Assembly (NCBI GenBank): GCA_016185425.1
Contig: JACPNQ010000047.1
Span: forward strand, 1-64,000
Length of the DNA: 64,000 nt
Direction: 5' to 3'
From: Acidobacteriota bacterium
GTDB taxonomy: Bacteria; Acidobacteriota; Terriglobia; Bryobacterales; Bryobacteraceae
Shown piece after piece: positions 51,543-60,580 of the stretch. A model generated the notes under the pieces. That model was given only the letters and a program-made list of their open reading frames with translations. It did not search any database and was not told the origin of the DNA. Position numbers and translations under genes: made by a program. Within the stretch, counting starts at the first letter, position 1. Each line of letters begins with the position of its first letter.

Positions 51543-53197
51543 GCTTTTTTCTTCTTCTGCTTTTGCTGCGAGCCCGCCGGGAGCCAACTTTGCCACGGAA
51601 GCACGTTGGCCCGATCCGCCCACGTCTGCCATTTGGCGGACATCGTCTCCACACGAGCGGCTTCGCGCGCGGCGAGGTTGTTGAGCTCGGAACGGTCGTT
51701 GTCGATATCGTAGAGTTCCCACTGGCCGCCGTGCTGCTTGACGAGCTTCCAGTTGCCCATGCGAATGGCCTGATTGCCTTCGTGCTCCCAGTAGATGGCT
51801 TCATGGCCTTGGCGTTTCTTGCCTTCAAAGACCGGCAACAGGCTCTTGCCTTCGAGCGGCGTGATCTTTTCGCCTTTGTACTCGGCGGGGTATTTGGTGC
51901 CGGCGACATCGATGCAGGTGGCCATAATGTCGATCAGATGGCCGGGCTGATCGGTGAGCGAGTTCTTTGCCTTGACGACCCTGGGCCAGTGGATGATCAG
52001 CGGGCTGGAGATACCGCCTTCGTGGACAAAGTGCTTGTAGAGGCGGAAAGGCGTGTTGGAGGCATGGGCCCATTCCGGACCGTAACTTTGATAGGTATCG
52101 TCGGCACCGGGCATGACTTGGGGATCGTTGCCAACCTGGACAGGACGCCCATCGCGCGTCTTGACAGGGCGGATGGACGTGTTGGGGTTGGCGTCGGCCT
52201 CCGTGCGCGGCCCCATACCTTCGGCGCAGCCGCCGTTATCGGCGAGGAACAGGATCAGGGTATTGTCGAGCTGGTTCTTCGCTTTCAGCTTGGCGACGAT
52301 TTTGGCGATGTTTTGATCGAGATGATCGATCATGGCGGCATAGACTGCCATCCGGCGGATCTGCCATTCCTTGTTCGGGATGTCGTCCCATTTGGGCACT
52401 TCCGGCGCCCGGGGCGATAGCTCCCATTTCGTTTTCACTACGCCAAGCTTCTTCTGGCGGGCGTGGCGCTCGGCGCGGAGCGCGTCCCAGCCGGCGCGGT
52501 ATCGATCCTTGTACTTGTTGATCGTCGCTTCGGGGGCGTGCATGGGCCAGTGGGGAGCGGTGAAGGCGACATAGAGGAACAGCGGCTCAGTCTTGCCGGT
52601 CAGCTCGTCGATATATTTGGCGGCATTGTCCCCGAGTTCATCCGTGTAGTAGAAATCCTTTTTGTCGGGCTTAATGGGTGTGTTGTCACGGGTGAGGGTG
52701 TTGGGGTCCCAGTAGCTTCCGCCGCCGGCGATGGTGCCGTAGTATTTTTCGAAGCCGCGCTGGAGCGGCCAGTTGTGGTTGTCGGCGGTTTGGGGCGTGA
52801 CGTGCCATTTGCCGCACATGGCGGTGCGATACCCGGCGGTGCGGAGGACTTCCGCGATCGTGACCGACGTGCGATTGAGGTCGCCGCGGTAGCCGGGGCG
52901 ATGATAGTCATTCATCATGTGGCCGATGCCGGCCTGATGCGAGTAGAGCCCGGTCATAAGGGACGCCCGCGTCGGACAGCAGCGGGCGGTGTTGTAGAAC
53001 TGGGTGAAGCGGAGGCCGTTTTTCGCGAGGGCGTCAAGGGCCGGACTGGCGATTTCGCTGCCGTAGGGTCCGATGTCGGAGAACCCGAGGTCATCGGCCA
53101 TGATGAGAATGATGTTCGGGCGGGGGGTTGCGGCGGCAGTTGCGTTGGCGATTGCCGCGGTGCCGAGCGCGGCGCGAAGAAATTGACGGCGTTCCAT
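51539..53197 (-). CDS. Type I sulfatase (arylsulfatase-like), exported
   Basis: The 552-residue product has a Tat-like leader (MERRQFLRAALG), the metal-binding NIILIMADDLGFSD, the formylglycine motif CCPTRASLMTG (CxPxR, catalytic Cys first), GKWHV and DNGGCAEG. It should hydrolyse a sulfate ester in the periplasm after conversion of its cysteine by an FGE. The ATG at 53197 fits the leader; the longer frame to 53329 is unlikely. It lies 19 bp after the cysteine synthase gene, same strand, which points to use of the released sulfur. Confidence 0.93.
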   Translation of the reverse strand: MERRQFLRAALGTAAIANATAAATPRPNIILIMADDLGFSDIGPYGSEIASPALDALAKNGLRFTQFYNTARCCPTRASLMTGLYSHQAGIGHMMNDYHRPGYRGDLNRTSVTIAEVLRTAGYRTAMCGKWHVTPQTADNHNWPLQRGFEKYYGTIAGGGSYWDPNTLTRDNTPIKPDKKDFYYTDELGDNAAKYIDELTGKTEPLFLYVAFTAPHWPMHAPEATINKYKDRYRAGWDALRAERHARQKKLGVVKTKWELSPRAPEVPKWDDIPNKEWQIRRMAVYAAMIDHLDQNIAKIVAKLKAKNQLDNTLILFLADNGGCAEGMGPRTEADANPNTSIRPVKTRDGRPVQVGNDPQVMPGADDTYQSYGPEWAHASNTPFRLYKHFVHEGGISSPLIIHWPRVVKAKNSLTDQPGHLIDIMATCIDVAGTKYPAEYKGEKITPLEGKSLLPVFEGKKRQGHEAIYWEHEGNQAIRMGNWKLVKQHGGQWELYDIDNDRSELNNLAAREAARVETMSAKWQTWADRANVLPWQSWLPAGSQQKQKKKKA

Positions 53198-53216
53198 CGG
53201 GGACAGTATATCCGGG

Positions 53217-54155
53217 CTAACGGTAGGGAGAAAAAAGTTCGGTAGTGAAATAGCGTTCCATACGGTCCGGGAAGACGGTGACGACGCGGGCATTCGGGCC
53301 AAGGCCTTGGGCGACGGTTTGGGCGGCAAAGAAGTTTAGGCCGGAGCTGGGACCAACAGGGAATCCGCGGGCAATGAGTAGGCGGGCGGCGTGAATGGCG
53401 TCTTCGTCGCGAACTTCGATGATCTGCAGGGTCGTCATCTCAGCGGGCTTGAAAATTGTGGACACGGAATCGACGACACCGGGGATGCGGGAGGAGAAGC
53501 TGCAGCACTCCGCTTCCGCCTCGCCGGTTAGCTGAATGGGCCGCGCCAGGACAGGGCGCACAGGAGAACCGGTTTCGCGCAGCCCCTGAAATATGCCGAC
53601 AAGGGTACCGCCGGTGCCAACACCGCTGACGAAGGCGTCGACGGCGCCGCCCGGGATCTGCTCAGCGATTTCGCGAGCGGTAGTGGCGGCGTGTGCGGCG
53701 GCATTCTCCGGGTTTTGGAACTGGCGGGGAAGGAAACAGTTTTCTTCGGCCGCCATGCGCTCGGCTTCCCGGATGGCGCCGTAGATGCCGTCCGCTTTGG
53801 GCGTGAAGCGGACGTGGCCGCCGTACCCGCGGATCATGAAGACCCGTTCGTTGCTAACGCCTTCCGGCATAGCGGCGATGAACCTGAGACCGAGCTGGGC
53901 GCAAGCGAGCGCCATAGCGATGCTGGTGGACCCGGACGAGGCTTCGACGACGGTATCGCCAGGCTGGAGGCGCCCTTCGCGCCATGCTTTACCGAGAATA
54001 TAGCGGGCGACGCGATCCTTGGTGGAGCCGCTGGGGTTTAGGAACTCGAGTTTGCACCAGATGGGCGTATCGCCGGGGTTGAGGGACACAGCGGCGAGCG
54101 GCGTTGGCGCCAGGCTGTGCAGGTAGAAGTTCGTATCGGGTAACCTGCGGATCAC
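53217..54155 (-). CDS. PLP-dependent cysteine synthase family protein
   Basis: The 312-residue product has the PLP lysine in GSTKDRVA, SSGSTSIAMA, the phosphate-binding GVGTGGTLVG and a C-terminal PSSG, matching O-acetylserine sulfhydrylase and close relatives (cystathionine beta-synthase type). The start is GTG. It is 19 bp upstream of the sulfatase gene on the same strand, so it probably assimilates sulfide made from the released sulfate. Which thiol donor it uses is not resolved; a 2,3-diaminopropionate synthase-like role cannot be excluded. Confidence 0.9.
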   Translation of the reverse strand: MIRRLPDTNFYLHSLAPTPLAAVSLNPGDTPIWCKLEFLNPSGSTKDRVARYILGKAWREGRLQPGDTVVEASSGSTSIAMALACAQLGLRFIAAMPEGVSNERVFMIRGYGGHVRFTPKADGIYGAIREAERMAAEENCFLPRQFQNPENAAAHAATTAREIAEQIPGGAVDAFVSGVGTGGTLVGIFQGLRETGSPVRPVLARPIQLTGEAEAECCSFSSRIPGVVDSVSTIFKPAEMTTLQIIEVRDEDAIHAARLLIARGFPVGPSSGLNFFAAQTVAQGLGPNARVVTVFPDRMERYFTTELFSPYR

Positions 54156-54214
54156 TCTGCTAGGGTAGCTGCCTTATAGACAGGCTGTCGCGTTTCTGTG
54201 ATTCTGGACTGGAG

Positions 54215-54406
54215 ATGGCTCGTAAATTGGCCAGGGCGGGAACGGTGCTGATGACGATCGGCGCAGTTCAGTTTTGCGGTGCGGCCTATTTCTGCTGGAT
54301 CGGCGGAATCGACGGGGTACTGAGTCCCGTGGCGGCAGTGGCGGCCGTGTGGCCGGTAGCGGCGTTGCTCGTATTTCTTGGGGCGCGGATTAGGCGGACT
54401 TGTTAG
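54215..54406 (+). CDS. Small two-helix membrane protein
   Basis: The 63-residue frame has two hydrophobic segments (residues 10-28 and 37-57) and basic ends (MARKLARAG, ARIRRTC), a typical small membrane protein. GGAG abuts the ATG, closer than usual. It lies between the cysteine synthase start and the VapC end, which it overlaps by 17 bp. No family is recognised. Chance is possible. Confidence 0.4.
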   Translation: MARKLARAGTVLMTIGAVQFCGAAYFCWIGGIDGVLSPVAAVAAVWPVAALLVFLGARIRRTC

Positions 54407-54800
54407 CCCAGAGTTCGAGCCGCAATCCGGGAACGCGTCGAAACTCACGGACGTTTCTTGTCACGAGCGTGCAGTCGTGCGCGAGCGCGATGGCGGCGAT
54501 CATAAGATCGTTTCCGCCGATTGGCAGACCGTCCCTTTCCAATAGAGTTCGAATGCTTCCGTAGTACGCCGCCGCGCTGTCATCGAACGGCAGAGACAAA
54601 TAGTGTCCGACGAGTTCGTCGAGCCAGTGGAGGTTTGCCGCGACTCTCTGGCTCTTGCGAGCACCATACAGCAACTCCGCGCGCACGATGGAACAGCACA
54701 CGATCTGACTATGTGGCAGCGCGCGCAGTGCGGCGATCGCTGAAGAATCCCCCTTGGCCAGCGCAATCCAGATATTCGTATCCAGCAGGCGAAGGCTCAA
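54390..54800 (-). CDS. vapC: PIN domain ribonuclease toxin VapC
   Basis: The 136-residue product has the VapC layout: LLDTNIWIAL, then ELLYGARKS, PFDDSAAAYYG, IGGNDLMIAAIAL and LVTRNVREFRRVPGL, with all acidic metal ligands present. It is a site-specific RNase held inactive by VapB. The start is TTG overlapping the vapB stop by 4 bp. Together the two genes form a classical type II module on minus. Confidence 0.92.
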   Translation of the reverse strand: MSLRLLDTNIWIALAKGDSSAIAALRALPHSQIVCCSIVRAELLYGARKSQRVAANLHWLDELVGHYLSLPFDDSAAAYYGSIRTLLERDGLPIGGNDLMIAAIALAHDCTLVTRNVREFRRVPGLRLELWANKSA

Positions 54801-55030
54801 TCTAAGGACTCCAAGTCAGTCAGCGGCTCTGGAGGTGGATCCAGGATTTCCGGGAAATCTTCCTTCAAAAAGCCACATACCCTCTCAAAATATCCGGGCG
54901 GATAGTCGTCCGAGTGATCTTTACTAAGCTGTTGCACGACATAACCGGAAAGCGACATATGAGCGCGCTCCGCTTCCTTTTTCAACTTGGCGGCTAGATC
55001 GTCGGGTACGTATAGATTCAACTGCGCCAT
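54797..55030 (-). CDS. vapB: VapB-like antitoxin
   Basis: The 77-residue product has an N-terminal ribbon strand (QLNLYVPDDLAAKLKKEAE) with a short helix pair, and an acidic Pro-rich tail (DPPPEPLTDLESLD) that would wrap VapC. Its ATG lies beside a tandem direct repeat (55033-55051) that is probably its operator. It is the upstream gene of the minus-strand pair. Confidence 0.88.
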   Translation of the reverse strand: MAQLNLYVPDDLAAKLKKEAERAHMSLSGYVVQQLSKDHSDDYPPGYFERVCGFLKEDFPEILDPPPEPLTDLESLD

Positions 55031-55032
55031 AC

Positions 55033-55051
55033 ACCACGTATACCACGTATA
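55033..55051. promoter_or_regulatory. Tandem repeat operator of vapBC
   Basis: ACCACGTATA occurs at 55033-55042 and 55042-55051 (9-bp period, one base shared). The middle ATACCACGTAT has ATAC/GTAT arms. It lies directly upstream of vapB and fits a VapB binding site. Confidence 0.55.
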
Positions 55052-55057
55052 AACGTT

Positions 55058-56920
55058 CTATTCGTCTTCCTCCTCAACCACATCGATAGGCGGAGAAGCG
55101 GGCGGCTCGGGCAGACCGGATTGTTCGGCTAGTTCGGCGAACCATCCGCCGGCGGCGAGGAGTTGAGCGGGAGTACCCTGCTCGGTGACCTGCCCATCGC
55201 GAAGGACGTAAACGTAGTCCGCTTCCTTGATCATGGTGTAGCGGTGGGCGATGATCAGCGTGGTGGGGCGGGGATTCAGGTTAAGGAGCGAGTGCTTGAT
55301 CTCGATTTCGGTGGCGTAGTCGAGATTCGCCGTGGCTTCGTCGAGAACGAGAAGACGCGGCTTGTCAGCCAAAATGCGCGCGATCTGGAGGCGCTGGCGT
55401 TCGCCGACAGAGAGGCCGACGCCGTTCTCACCGATTTCTGTTTCGAGGCCTTCCGGGAGGCGTTCCAGCAGGCGTCCGAGCCCGGCTGCAAGAGCGGCTT
55501 CCATGACGTCCGCGTCGGTGGCGGTGGGACGTTTGTAGCGGATGTTATCGGCGAGGGTACCGCGGAAGACAGCACCGTCGGTGGCGACGACACCGATGGC
55601 GCGGCGGACAGGCGCGGGGCCCTTGGCGGCAATGGAATGGCCATCAATGAGAATCTCGCCTGCGGTGGGCTCGAAGAGCTTTAGGAGGAGATCGGCGGTT
55701 GTGGTCTTGCCGGCGCCGGAGGGTCCGGCGAGTGCCGTGGTCCTACCGGGTTCAAGGGTCAGGTTGATGCCCTTAAGAACTTCGCGCGCAGGGATGTAGC
55801 TGAAGCGGACGTCGCGGAACTCGACCTTTCCCGGGCCGGGCGGCAGGTCGTCACCTGGGGCTTCCACTGGGCCTTCATCGCGGAGACGGATGGCGCGTGT
55901 GAGCGAGATCAGATGCTGCTGGAGGCTGACGGCGATGTTGTTGAGCGAATCGACGGGAGCGAACAGGCGATCGAGGTAGGCGGCGAACATGACGACATCG
56001 CCGGGCGTGAGGCGGCGGCGAAGGACGAGCCAACCGCCGTAGCCGAGCACCATCGATTTGCTGAGATTGGAGAGAACGCTCTGCCAGATGTAATAGCCTT
56101 GGGCCGTGCGGATGCGGTCTATGTAGACACCATAGGCGTAATTCGATTCGCGGCCGAGGCGATCCTCTTCGCGAGACTCCGCACCGGAGAGTTTGACGGT
56201 CTTGACGGCGGCGAGGGCGCCGGTGATGCGGGCCGAGATGTTCTCCCAGAGTTCGTAGTAAGGCTCGAGCCCGGTCTTCATGCGCAATGCCGAGCGGCGG
56301 GCGATCCAAAGATACGGCGGGAGCATGGATAGAGACACCAGCGCCATCTCCCAGTTTTCAGCGAACATGATGGCGCAGATGCCGACCAGGCGAATGGCTT
56401 CCGGGGCGATCTGCTGGGAAAAGGCATGGACCACGGGAGCGAGTTGATCCGACTGATCGATGCGCTTGGCGATACCGGCGCTGGCGCGGCGGGCGAAAAA
56501 CGATGTCGGCAGTCGAAGGACATGGCCGAACGTGGAGACGATAAGGTCGGCTTCCATGGTGCTGGCTACCTTCGCGCCGAAGTAGTCAGAGCGGAGGGAG
56601 AAGTAGTAACCGGCCGTGCTGATGAGAAATAGGAAGCCGACGGATTCGATCAGGGTGCGAAGAGTCTGGTCCGCCGTGCGAGGCGCGACGAAGCCGGGTC
56701 GATGCTGGACGGGAGCGGCGGCGGGTGAGGTTTGTTCGACGAAGAGGCCGGCGACATCGTTGATGGCGCGGCGGTAAACGAGGGGCTGCAGGAGGTCGGC
56801 GCCAGTGGCGAGGAGAGCGAAGAGACTGATGACAGCGAATTGGCCCTTATGATGCCGGGCAAGTTTAAGAAGGACCTGGATGACTCCCCGGTGCGGCTTG
56901 GCGTCGGTTTCGGAGGGCAC
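55058..56920 (-). CDS. ABC exporter, fused membrane and ATPase domains
   Basis: The 620-residue product is a half-transporter of the exporter class: six membrane helices (residues 25-320), then an ATPase with GPSGAGKTT (Walker A), LSVGERQR (signature), LLVLDEATANLD (Walker B) and IIAHR (H-loop). It should work as a homodimer; the substrate is unknown. The start is GTG, 8 bp after the GlsB-like stop on the same strand, so it looks like the last gene of the efflux operon rather than part of the vapBC module downstream. Confidence 0.92.
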   Translation of the reverse strand: MPSETDAKPHRGVIQVLLKLARHHKGQFAVISLFALLATGADLLQPLVYRRAINDVAGLFVEQTSPAAAPVQHRPGFVAPRTADQTLRTLIESVGFLFLISTAGYYFSLRSDYFGAKVASTMEADLIVSTFGHVLRLPTSFFARRASAGIAKRIDQSDQLAPVVHAFSQQIAPEAIRLVGICAIMFAENWEMALVSLSMLPPYLWIARRSALRMKTGLEPYYELWENISARITGALAAVKTVKLSGAESREEDRLGRESNYAYGVYIDRIRTAQGYYIWQSVLSNLSKSMVLGYGGWLVLRRRLTPGDVVMFAAYLDRLFAPVDSLNNIAVSLQQHLISLTRAIRLRDEGPVEAPGDDLPPGPGKVEFRDVRFSYIPAREVLKGINLTLEPGRTTALAGPSGAGKTTTADLLLKLFEPTAGEILIDGHSIAAKGPAPVRRAIGVVATDGAVFRGTLADNIRYKRPTATDADVMEAALAAGLGRLLERLPEGLETEIGENGVGLSVGERQRLQIARILADKPRLLVLDEATANLDYATEIEIKHSLLNLNPRPTTLIIAHRYTMIKEADYVYVLRDGQVTEQGTPAQLLAAGGWFAELAEQSGLPEPPASPPIDVVEEEDE

Positions 56921-56928
56921 ACTTCAGT

Positions 56929-57174
56929 TTAATGGCCGATCAGTCCATAGACCAACAGGAATGCCATTGCACCGAGTATGGACATAACGAAGCTCGCTGC
57001 CTGGTCCGCGTGATAAAGGCCGGCGCGGCGGCCGAACCAATCCGCCGCGAGACCGCCGATGGCGCCGAGGAAGGCGGAAGCGTACGGACCTTCGGGACTG
57101 TGGCCAGGCAGAACCAGGCGCACGCCGAGGGCGGCCACCATTCCGAACACCGCGTGCATTCCGGCCGATTTCAC
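56929..57174 (-). CDS. GlsB/YeaQ/YmgE-type small membrane protein
   Basis: The 81-residue product has two or three short hydrophobic segments with RLVLPGHSPEG, LGAIGGLAADWFG and SILGAMAFLLVYGLI, close to the GlsB/YeaQ/YmgE (transglycosylase-associated) pattern of small envelope-stress proteins. The function of that family is poorly known. The start is GTG, overlapping the stop of the DUF190 gene (GTGA). It sits inside the efflux operon. Confidence 0.7.
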   Translation of the reverse strand: MKSAGMHAVFGMVAALGVRLVLPGHSPEGPYASAFLGAIGGLAADWFGRRAGLYHADQAASFVMSILGAMAFLLVYGLIGH

Positions 57175-57476
57175 AAAGTCTCCACCTCTTGCACCGTAAT
57201 GAGTCCCGAGGGGAGAAGCGTTTTCAATTCCGGCAGGAAGGCAAGGACGCGGTCGTGATCGTCGACAGCGACAATGACGATGGGACTGTCGTCGGAAACG
57301 CCGAAAAGACGGGTGCGATGGACATGACGGTGGCGGCCAAACCCCATGACGCCGCGATAGACGGTGGCGCCGGCGATGTTCGAGTGGAGGAGACGCCGGA
57401 CGATGAGCTCATGAAGGGCGTGGTCGCCGGAGCGGTCGGTCTCCTTCAGATAGATGGTTAACTGGAGCTTCTTCAT
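57171..57476 (-). CDS. DUF190 family PII-like protein
   Basis: The 101-residue product has KLQLTIYLKETDR, LHELIVRRLLHSNIAGATVYRGVMGFG and SPIVIVAVDD, the DUF190 signature. These are PII-like small trimers linked to ion transport regulation in other genomes, often near fluoride (CrcB) or cation transporters. Here it overlaps the RND pump stop by 4 bp and may regulate that pump; this is inference from position. Confidence 0.85.
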   Translation of the reverse strand: MKKLQLTIYLKETDRSGDHALHELIVRRLLHSNIAGATVYRGVMGFGRHRHVHRTRLFGVSDDSPIVIVAVDDHDRVLAFLPELKTLLPSGLITVQEVETL

Positions 57477-60400
57477 TTGGCGGCCTCATTTTTCTCGGAG
57501 CGGATGGTTAGGGCGTACATGCTGGGCAGGGCGATGAGCGTGAGAAGCAGGGTGGATAGCAGGCCGCCTACGACGACCGTGGCGAGCGGCCGCTGCACAT
57601 CCGATCCGATGCCGCTGGCGCGGGCGGCGGGGACCATGCCGAGCAAAGCGACAACGACCATGAGCAGAACGGGCCGAAGCTGCCCAAGAGCGCCGTTGAC
57701 GATGGCCCACTGAACGGAGTGCTCCGGCTCCGAGCGGCGCAGGCGGTTGATTTCGGCGATGACAAGAACGCCGCTCATGACGGCGACGCCGAAGAGACTG
57801 ATGAAACCTACGGCCGCGGAGACGCTGAGATTGATTCCGCGGATGTAGAGAAAGAGCACGCCGCCGACGAGAGAGAACGGCACATTCATCAGCACCATGC
57901 CGGCGTATTTGGCGGAGCCGAACATAAAAAAGAGCAGGACGAAGATAATGGCGATGGTGATGGGAAGAATGACGGAAAGGCGCTTTTGGGCGCGTTGGAG
58001 ATTTTCAAACTGGCCGCCCCAAGTAACTTCGTAGCCCGCGGGAAGTTGAATCGCCTCGTTGAAGCGGCGTTGGGCGTCGGCGACAAAGCTGCCCTGATCC
58101 CGGCCGCGGATATTGGTGCGAACCGTGATCTGGCGCTGATTCTCGCGCCGCGCGATGATGCTGGCGCCGTTGACAACTTTTATCTCCGCCAGTTGTGAAA
58201 GCGGTACGCGGCCGCCTTCGCTCGTGGGGATGAGGACATTGCCGATAGCGCTGATATTGGTGCGGGCCTCCGGGACGTAGCGGACGGTGATATCGAAGCG
58301 GCGCTCGCCTTCAAACATGGTTCCCGCGGCGCGACCGCCGATGGCCATTTCGATAACGTCCTGCACATTGCGGACATTGATGCCGTATCGGGCAACGGTT
58401 TCGCGATCGATACGGATACGAAGCTGCGATTGGTCCTCCTCCTGCTCTATCGCCGTATCCGCCGCGCCGGGCACCTGGCGGACGATGGCGAGCGCTTTGC
58501 GGGCCGTCTGCCGGAGAGTGACAAGGTCCGGGCCGCGGATGATGACCGCCAGATCGGCGGCGGAGCCGGTGACGGACTCGGTAACGTTGTCGATGATGGG
58601 CTGCGTGAAGCTGAAGGCCGCGCCGGGGATCTGCTCGTTGAGCTTACGGGCGAGAACCTCGATGAACTTCTGTTTGTTCATCCCGTCAGGCCAGGTGTCG
58701 TAGGGTTTTAGCGCGAGGAAAAACTCGTTGCGGTTGGGGCCATAGGGATCGGTGCCGGAGTCGTTGCGGCCGGATTGAGAGGAGACGAGCTGAACCTCGG
58801 GGTACTGCGTGATGATGTTGCGGATTTCGCTGGCCACTTGCGCCGATTTTTCGAGCGAGATGCCAGCAGGTAGGTTGGCGCGGACCCAAATGACGCCTTC
58901 ATCGAGGTTGGGGAGAAACTCGATGCCAAGCGCACCGGCAAGAGCGAACGAGGCGACGACAATGCCGGCCGAGATGCCGAAGACGAGCATTGGCGCCTTT
59001 AGCGCGCGGGCGAGAACGCTTTCGTACCGTTTGCTGAGCCAGGGGAGGATTGGGTTTTCCCAACTCTTGGCGCCGTTGCGGAAGATGTACGTCGCGATAA
59101 CGGGAATGAGTGTAAGGGCAAGAAGCATGGAGCCTAGCAGCGCGTAGCAAACGGTGAAGGCCATGGGCGTGAAGAGCTTGCGTTCGACGCGCTCCAGCGT
59201 GAAGAGCGGAATATAGGCCGAGATGATGATGAGCAGCGAGAAGAAGATGGGCCGTTCGACTTCGAGCGCCGCGTCTCGAATGGCGCCAAAGACTCCGCCA
59301 TTGTCGGCGAAATCCGGCTGAGACTGGCGGTGGTGAAGCGTGTGGAGGACGTGCTCCACCATAACGAGCGTGGCATCCACGATGATGCCGAAGTCCAGCG
59401 CGCCGAGGCTGAGCAGGTTCGCCGGGATGCCGGAGAAGTGCATGCAGACGAAAGCGAACAGGAGAGAGAGGGGGATGGTAAGCGCGGTTAGCAACGCGGC
59501 GCGAGCGCTGCCAAGGAAGATGAAGAGAACGAGGAGAACAATACCGAGCCCCTCGAGCAGTGTGTGGGAGACCGTGTGCAGCGTGTTATTGACGAGGTCC
59601 GTACGATCATAGATCGGCTTGATGACGACACCGGGAGGCATGCGATTGGTGTTGAGATCGTCGACGGCGGTCTTGATGGCCTTCAGAACTTCCGAGGGAT
59701 TTTCGCCGCGTCGCATCAGAACGATGCCCTCCACGCCGCCGCTTTCGGCTTCGGCGCCGAAAATTCCGGTGGGGGGAGCGGAGCCCACCTGCACCTTGCC
59801 GACATCCTTCACGAAGACCGGAACCCCTTTGGATTCGGCGACGACGACGCGTTCGATGTCGGAAGTGTTCTGGATGAGGCCGACGCCACGGATGACCATC
59901 GACTGCTGATGGTTGTCGAGCATTGCGCCGCCGGCGTTGCTGTTGTTGGAGCGAACGGCGTCGGCGATCTGGTTAATGGAAAGGCTGTACTTGGCGAGAG
60001 CGAGAGGATCGATTTGTATCTGATATTGCTTGATGAGGCCGCCGAAGGGAGTGACATCGGCAACACCGGGGACTTGCAGGAAGCGCGGTTCGACTACCCA
60101 GTCCTGCACTTCGCGGAGCTTGCGGGAATCGAGCCCGCCGCCGCTGAGCGTGTAGCGATAGAGCTCGCCGATAGGAGTGGAGAGAGGACCAAGGCCTGGC
60201 GTGACGCCGTCGGGGAGATCGGCGTCGCGAAGTTTTTCGAGGACGACCTGGCGGGCAAAGTAGTCATTGGTGCCATAGTCGAACGTCAACTCGACGACGG
60301 AAAGGCCGAAGATGGTGCGGGAGCGGCGGGCGATGACATTGGGAGCGCTGTTGAGGGCGCGCTCGATGGGCACGGTGACTTGCTGCTCGACTTCCTCGGC

Positions 60401-60571
60401 GGCGCGTCCGGGGAATTGCGTGATGACGACGACCTGCGTATCCGAGATGTCCGGATAGGCTTCAATCTTGAGCTGTGTGAAGGCCCAGAAGCCGGCGCCG
60501 ATCAGCGTGAGACCGACGAGCAGAGTGATGAACCGCTGCCGCAGCGCGAAGCGGAGGAGTTGTGCAATCAC
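57473..60571 (-). CDS. Heavy-metal efflux RND pump, CusA/CzcA family
   Basis: The 1032-residue product is the inner-membrane proton-driven pump of a tripartite exporter. It shows twelve membrane segments, two large periplasmic loops and DFGIIVDATLVMVEH in the fourth segment, the acidic pattern of the heavy-metal (HME) branch. The start QRFITLLVGLTLIGAGFWAFTQLKIEAYPDIS, quoted in part, is family-typical (EAYPDIS). Its stop overlaps the DUF190 start. The metal (copper/silver or zinc/cobalt) is not decided here; a methionine cluster survey is needed. Confidence 0.94.
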   Translation of the reverse strand: MIAQLLRFALRQRFITLLVGLTLIGAGFWAFTQLKIEAYPDISDTQVVVITQFPGRAAEEVEQQVTVPIERALNSAPNVIARRSRTIFGLSVVELTFDYGTNDYFARQVVLEKLRDADLPDGVTPGLGPLSTPIGELYRYTLSGGGLDSRKLREVQDWVVEPRFLQVPGVADVTPFGGLIKQYQIQIDPLALAKYSLSINQIADAVRSNNSNAGGAMLDNHQQSMVIRGVGLIQNTSDIERVVVAESKGVPVFVKDVGKVQVGSAPPTGIFGAEAESGGVEGIVLMRRGENPSEVLKAIKTAVDDLNTNRMPPGVVIKPIYDRTDLVNNTLHTVSHTLLEGLGIVLLVLFIFLGSARAALLTALTIPLSLLFAFVCMHFSGIPANLLSLGALDFGIIVDATLVMVEHVLHTLHHRQSQPDFADNGGVFGAIRDAALEVERPIFFSLLIIISAYIPLFTLERVERKLFTPMAFTVCYALLGSMLLALTLIPVIATYIFRNGAKSWENPILPWLSKRYESVLARALKAPMLVFGISAGIVVASFALAGALGIEFLPNLDEGVIWVRANLPAGISLEKSAQVASEIRNIITQYPEVQLVSSQSGRNDSGTDPYGPNRNEFFLALKPYDTWPDGMNKQKFIEVLARKLNEQIPGAAFSFTQPIIDNVTESVTGSAADLAVIIRGPDLVTLRQTARKALAIVRQVPGAADTAIEQEEDQSQLRIRIDRETVARYGINVRNVQDVIEMAIGGRAAGTMFEGERRFDITVRYVPEARTNISAIGNVLIPTSEGGRVPLSQLAEIKVVNGASIIARRENQRQITVRTNIRGRDQGSFVADAQRRFNEAIQLPAGYEVTWGGQFENLQRAQKRLSVILPITIAIIFVLLFFMFGSAKYAGMVLMNVPFSLVGGVLFLYIRGINLSVSAAVGFISLFGVAVMSGVLVIAEINRLRRSEPEHSVQWAIVNGALGQLRPVLLMVVVALLGMVPAARASGIGSDVQRPLATVVVGGLLSTLLLTLIALPSMYALTIRSEKNEAAK

Positions 60572-60580
60572 GTGTGTCTC

